From Cupriavidus sp. IDO (GTDB lineage: Bacteria > Pseudomonadota > Gammaproteobacteria > Burkholderiales > Burkholderiaceae): a stretch of DNA of 32,093 nt. Under the pieces are notes generated by a model, which had not been told where the DNA came from, searched no databases, and worked only from the letters and a program-made list of their open reading frames with translations. The stretch covers positions 1 through 32,093 of the forward strand of contig NZ_JWMA01000084.1 in assembly GCF_000812465.1 (NCBI RefSeq). The letters run 5' to 3'. This document shows, in pieces, positions 30,569 to 32,093 of this stretch. The translations under genes and the position numbers were made by a program. Each line of letters starts with the position of its first letter. Positions within the stretch are counted from its first letter, which is position 1.

Positions 30569-31987
30569 ATGAAACGCTACGAAGAACTGGCCGAAACCCT
30601 GGCCACCGACATCCGCAACGGCAGCCTGCCGCCCGGTACCCGCATGCCCTCCATCCGCAAGACCGTGGCGCAGTACGGCGTGAGCCCGTCCACGGCGTTC
30701 CAGGCCTACTACCGGCTGGAAGAACGCGGGCTGGTACGTGCGCGCGAGCGTTCGGGCTACTACGTCGCCGGCCCGGCGCGGCGGACTTTGCCGCAGCCGC
30801 AGGTGCGGCCGTCGCGCCAGGTCTCGACCGAGGTGGACATCTCGAATCTGGTGTTCTCCGTGCTGGAAGGTGCCCGCGACCGCCAGCTGGTGCAGTTCGG
30901 CTCCGCCTTTCCGTCGCCCGAGCTGTTTCCGTGGGACCGGCTGGGCAAGTCGCTGGCCAGGGCCGGGCGCGCGCTCGATCCCTGGTACTCGGTCAACGAC
31001 CTGCCGCCCGGCAATACCGCGCTGCGCCGGCAGATCGGCCTGCGCTACCTGGGCGCCGGCGCCCCGCAGCCGACCGACGACCTGATCGTCACCAATGGCG
31101 CGCTCGAAGCCCTGAATCTCTGCCTGATGGCCGTCACCCAGCCTGGCGATGTGGTCGCAATCGAATCCCCCGGCTTCTACGCCGCGCTGCAGGCACTGGA
31201 GCGGCTGCGCCTGAAGGCAGTGGAAATTCCCGTGGACCCCGTCGAAGGCATCGACCTCGGCGCGCTCGATGCTGCCCTCGCCCGTCATCCGGTCAAGGCC
31301 TGCTGGTTCATGACGCAGTTCCAGAACCCGATGGGCGCGAGCATGCCGGAGGACAAGAAGAAGGCGCTGGTCGCCCTGCTGGCGCGCCATCAGGTGCCGC
31401 TGATCGAAGACGATGTCTATGGCGAGCTGTACTTCGGCAGCCGCTGCCCGCTGCCGGCCAAGGCCTTCGACACGCAGGGGCTGGTGATGCATTGCAGCTC
31501 GTTCTCGAAAACGCTCTCGCCCGGATTCCGCATCGGCTGGGTGGCGCCGGGCCGCTTCGGCGAGGCCATCCAGCGCCTCAAGCTGATGACCACGCTTTCG
31601 GCGGGCGTGCCCACGCAGCTGGCGCTGGCCGAATACCTGCAACACGGCGGCTATGACAAGCACCTGCGCCGCCTGCGCCATGTGCTGGAGATGCAGCAGG
31701 GCCAGATGATCGACGCCATCGGTCGGCATTTTCCCGAAGACGTGCGCGTCTCAAGGCCGGACGGCGGCTACTTCCTCTGGGTGGAGTTCGCCACTGGCTT
31801 CGACGCGCTCGCGCTGCACCGGGCCGCGCTGGCGCATGGCATCGGCATCGCGCCGGGACCGATGTTCTCGGCACGGCAGGGCTATCGCAACTGCATCCGC
31901 CTGAACTACGGGCACTTGTGGAACGACGAGGCGGAAGCGGCGATCGGCAAGCTCGGCGAACTGGCGCGGGCGCAATCCGCGGCGTGA
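30569..31987 (+). CDS. MocR-type (GntR/aminotransferase) regulator
   Basis: A 472-residue fusion of a GntR winged helix (about 1-70: RYEELAETLATDIRNGSLPPGTRMPSIRKTV, in PSTAFQAYYRLEERGLV) with a fold-type I aminotransferase domain. Lys314 in CSSFSKTLSPGFRIGW is the PLP-binding lysine; Asp and Asn/Tyr cofactor contacts appear in TQFQNPMG and EDDVYGELYF. Members sense PLP-linked ligands (PdxR, GabR) and often control an adjacent divergent operon. Here that would be the DUF2970-cytochrome-flavoprotein operon, which fits amine catabolism. ATG 30569 is preferred over upstream in-frame codons as it opens the HTH; AAAGGA lies about 10 bases before it. Confidence 0.9.
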   Translation: MKRYEELAETLATDIRNGSLPPGTRMPSIRKTVAQYGVSPSTAFQAYYRLEERGLVRARERSGYYVAGPARRTLPQPQVRPSRQVSTEVDISNLVFSVLEGARDRQLVQFGSAFPSPELFPWDRLGKSLARAGRALDPWYSVNDLPPGNTALRRQIGLRYLGAGAPQPTDDLIVTNGALEALNLCLMAVTQPGDVVAIESPGFYAALQALERLRLKAVEIPVDPVEGIDLGALDAALARHPVKACWFMTQFQNPMGASMPEDKKKALVALLARHQVPLIEDDVYGELYFGSRCPLPAKAFDTQGLVMHCSSFSKTLSPGFRIGWVAPGRFGEAIQRLKLMTTLSAGVPTQLALAEYLQHGGYDKHLRRLRHVLEMQQGQMIDAIGRHFPEDVRVSRPDGGYFLWVEFATGFDALALHRAALAHGIGIAPGPMFSARQGYRNCIRLNYGHLWNDEAEAAIGKLGELARAQSAA

Positions 31988-31990
31988 CCG

Positions 31991-32093
31991 TCAGTCACGG
32001 CCACCCCGCTGGCGCCTCAGCGCCCATTCAATAGCCTCGAATCCCGCCTGCACCACCAGTGCCAGCACAGCGGCGGGAAACGCCCCCCCCCGC
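31991..32093 (-). CDS. Partial: C-terminus of a putative ABC transporter permease
   Basis: The last 33 residues of a leftward gene cut by the window edge. The frame reads AFPAAVLALVVQAGFEAIEW, then ALRRQRGGRD and stop, a hydrophobic helix and basic tail resembling the end of glycine-betaine/osmoprotectant-type (OpuC-like) ABC permeases. The start lies outside. It is convergent with the MocR-type gene, 3 bases between stops. A 9-G run in the coding strand sits near the window edge (32083-32091) and could shift the frame if miscounted. Confidence 0.45.
   Translation of the reverse strand, partial: RGGAFPAAVLALVVQAGFEAIEWALRRQRGGRD

Overview
This window is GC-rich chromosomal or megaplasmid DNA from a betaproteobacterium. 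The gene families, the frequent TACAAT-type -10 elements and the silver/copper efflux operon followed by a block of universal stress proteins (Usp) suggest Burkholderiaceae, most like Cupriavidus/Ralstonia. The genus is inferred from overall gene character, not from a marker gene. No rRNA, tRNA, CRISPR array or complete insertion sequence was seen.

Layout. (1) 1-1.7 kb: a PhnA/YjdM zinc-ribbon protein, an NnrU-family membrane protein and a scrap of an IS5-type transposase. (2) 1.7-5.3 kb: a leftward quinone/electrophile-type operon (NmrA-like protein, pirin, FMN reductase) divergent from its probable LysR regulator. (3) 5.5-7.5 kb: an MHS-type major facilitator transporter and a FinO/ProQ RNA chaperone. 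(4) 7.6-14.5 kb: a copper/silver efflux operon, a small Cys-containing exported protein followed by cusC-cusB-cusA-cusF. The last four genes are chained by ATGA stop/start overlaps. CusA keeps the three substrate methionines at the E. coli positions 573, 623 and 672. CusB carries a CusF-like domain at its C-terminus. (5) 14.6-20 kb: accessory genes, namely a solitary inactive-peptidase-like N-domain of a type I secretion ATPase, a polysaccharide pyruvyl transferase family protein, an adenylate cyclase with an FHA domain, two small unknown genes and a squalene/phytoene synthase family enzyme. (6) 20-25 kb: a bidirectional low-oxygen stress locus. Two perfect FNR/Anr boxes (TTGAT-N4-ATCAA) sit between divergent Usp genes. 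Leftward are two tandem-domain Usps. Rightward are a single-domain Usp, a zinc alcohol dehydrogenase and a phosphoribosyltransferase-hydrolase fusion. (7) 25-27 kb: a LysR regulator divergent from a glutathionyl-hydroquinone reductase. (8) 27-30.4 kb: a leftward operon for a DUF2970 membrane peptide, a tri-haem cytochrome c and a Tat-exported spermidine-dehydrogenase-like flavoprotein, divergent from a MocR/PdxR-type regulator. (9) The right edge holds the 3' end of what looks like an ABC transporter permease.

Most genes fall into four stress or respiratory themes: Cu/Ag export from the periplasm, quinone/electrophile handling (two LysR-controlled modules), oxygen-limitation physiology (FNR-type locus), and periplasmic amine or alcohol oxidation feeding electrons to cytochrome c. 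The freshest material is the FNR-boxed Usp/ADH/PRTase-hydrolase locus with a small ORF between its two boxes, and the flavoprotein/tri-haem cytochrome operon.
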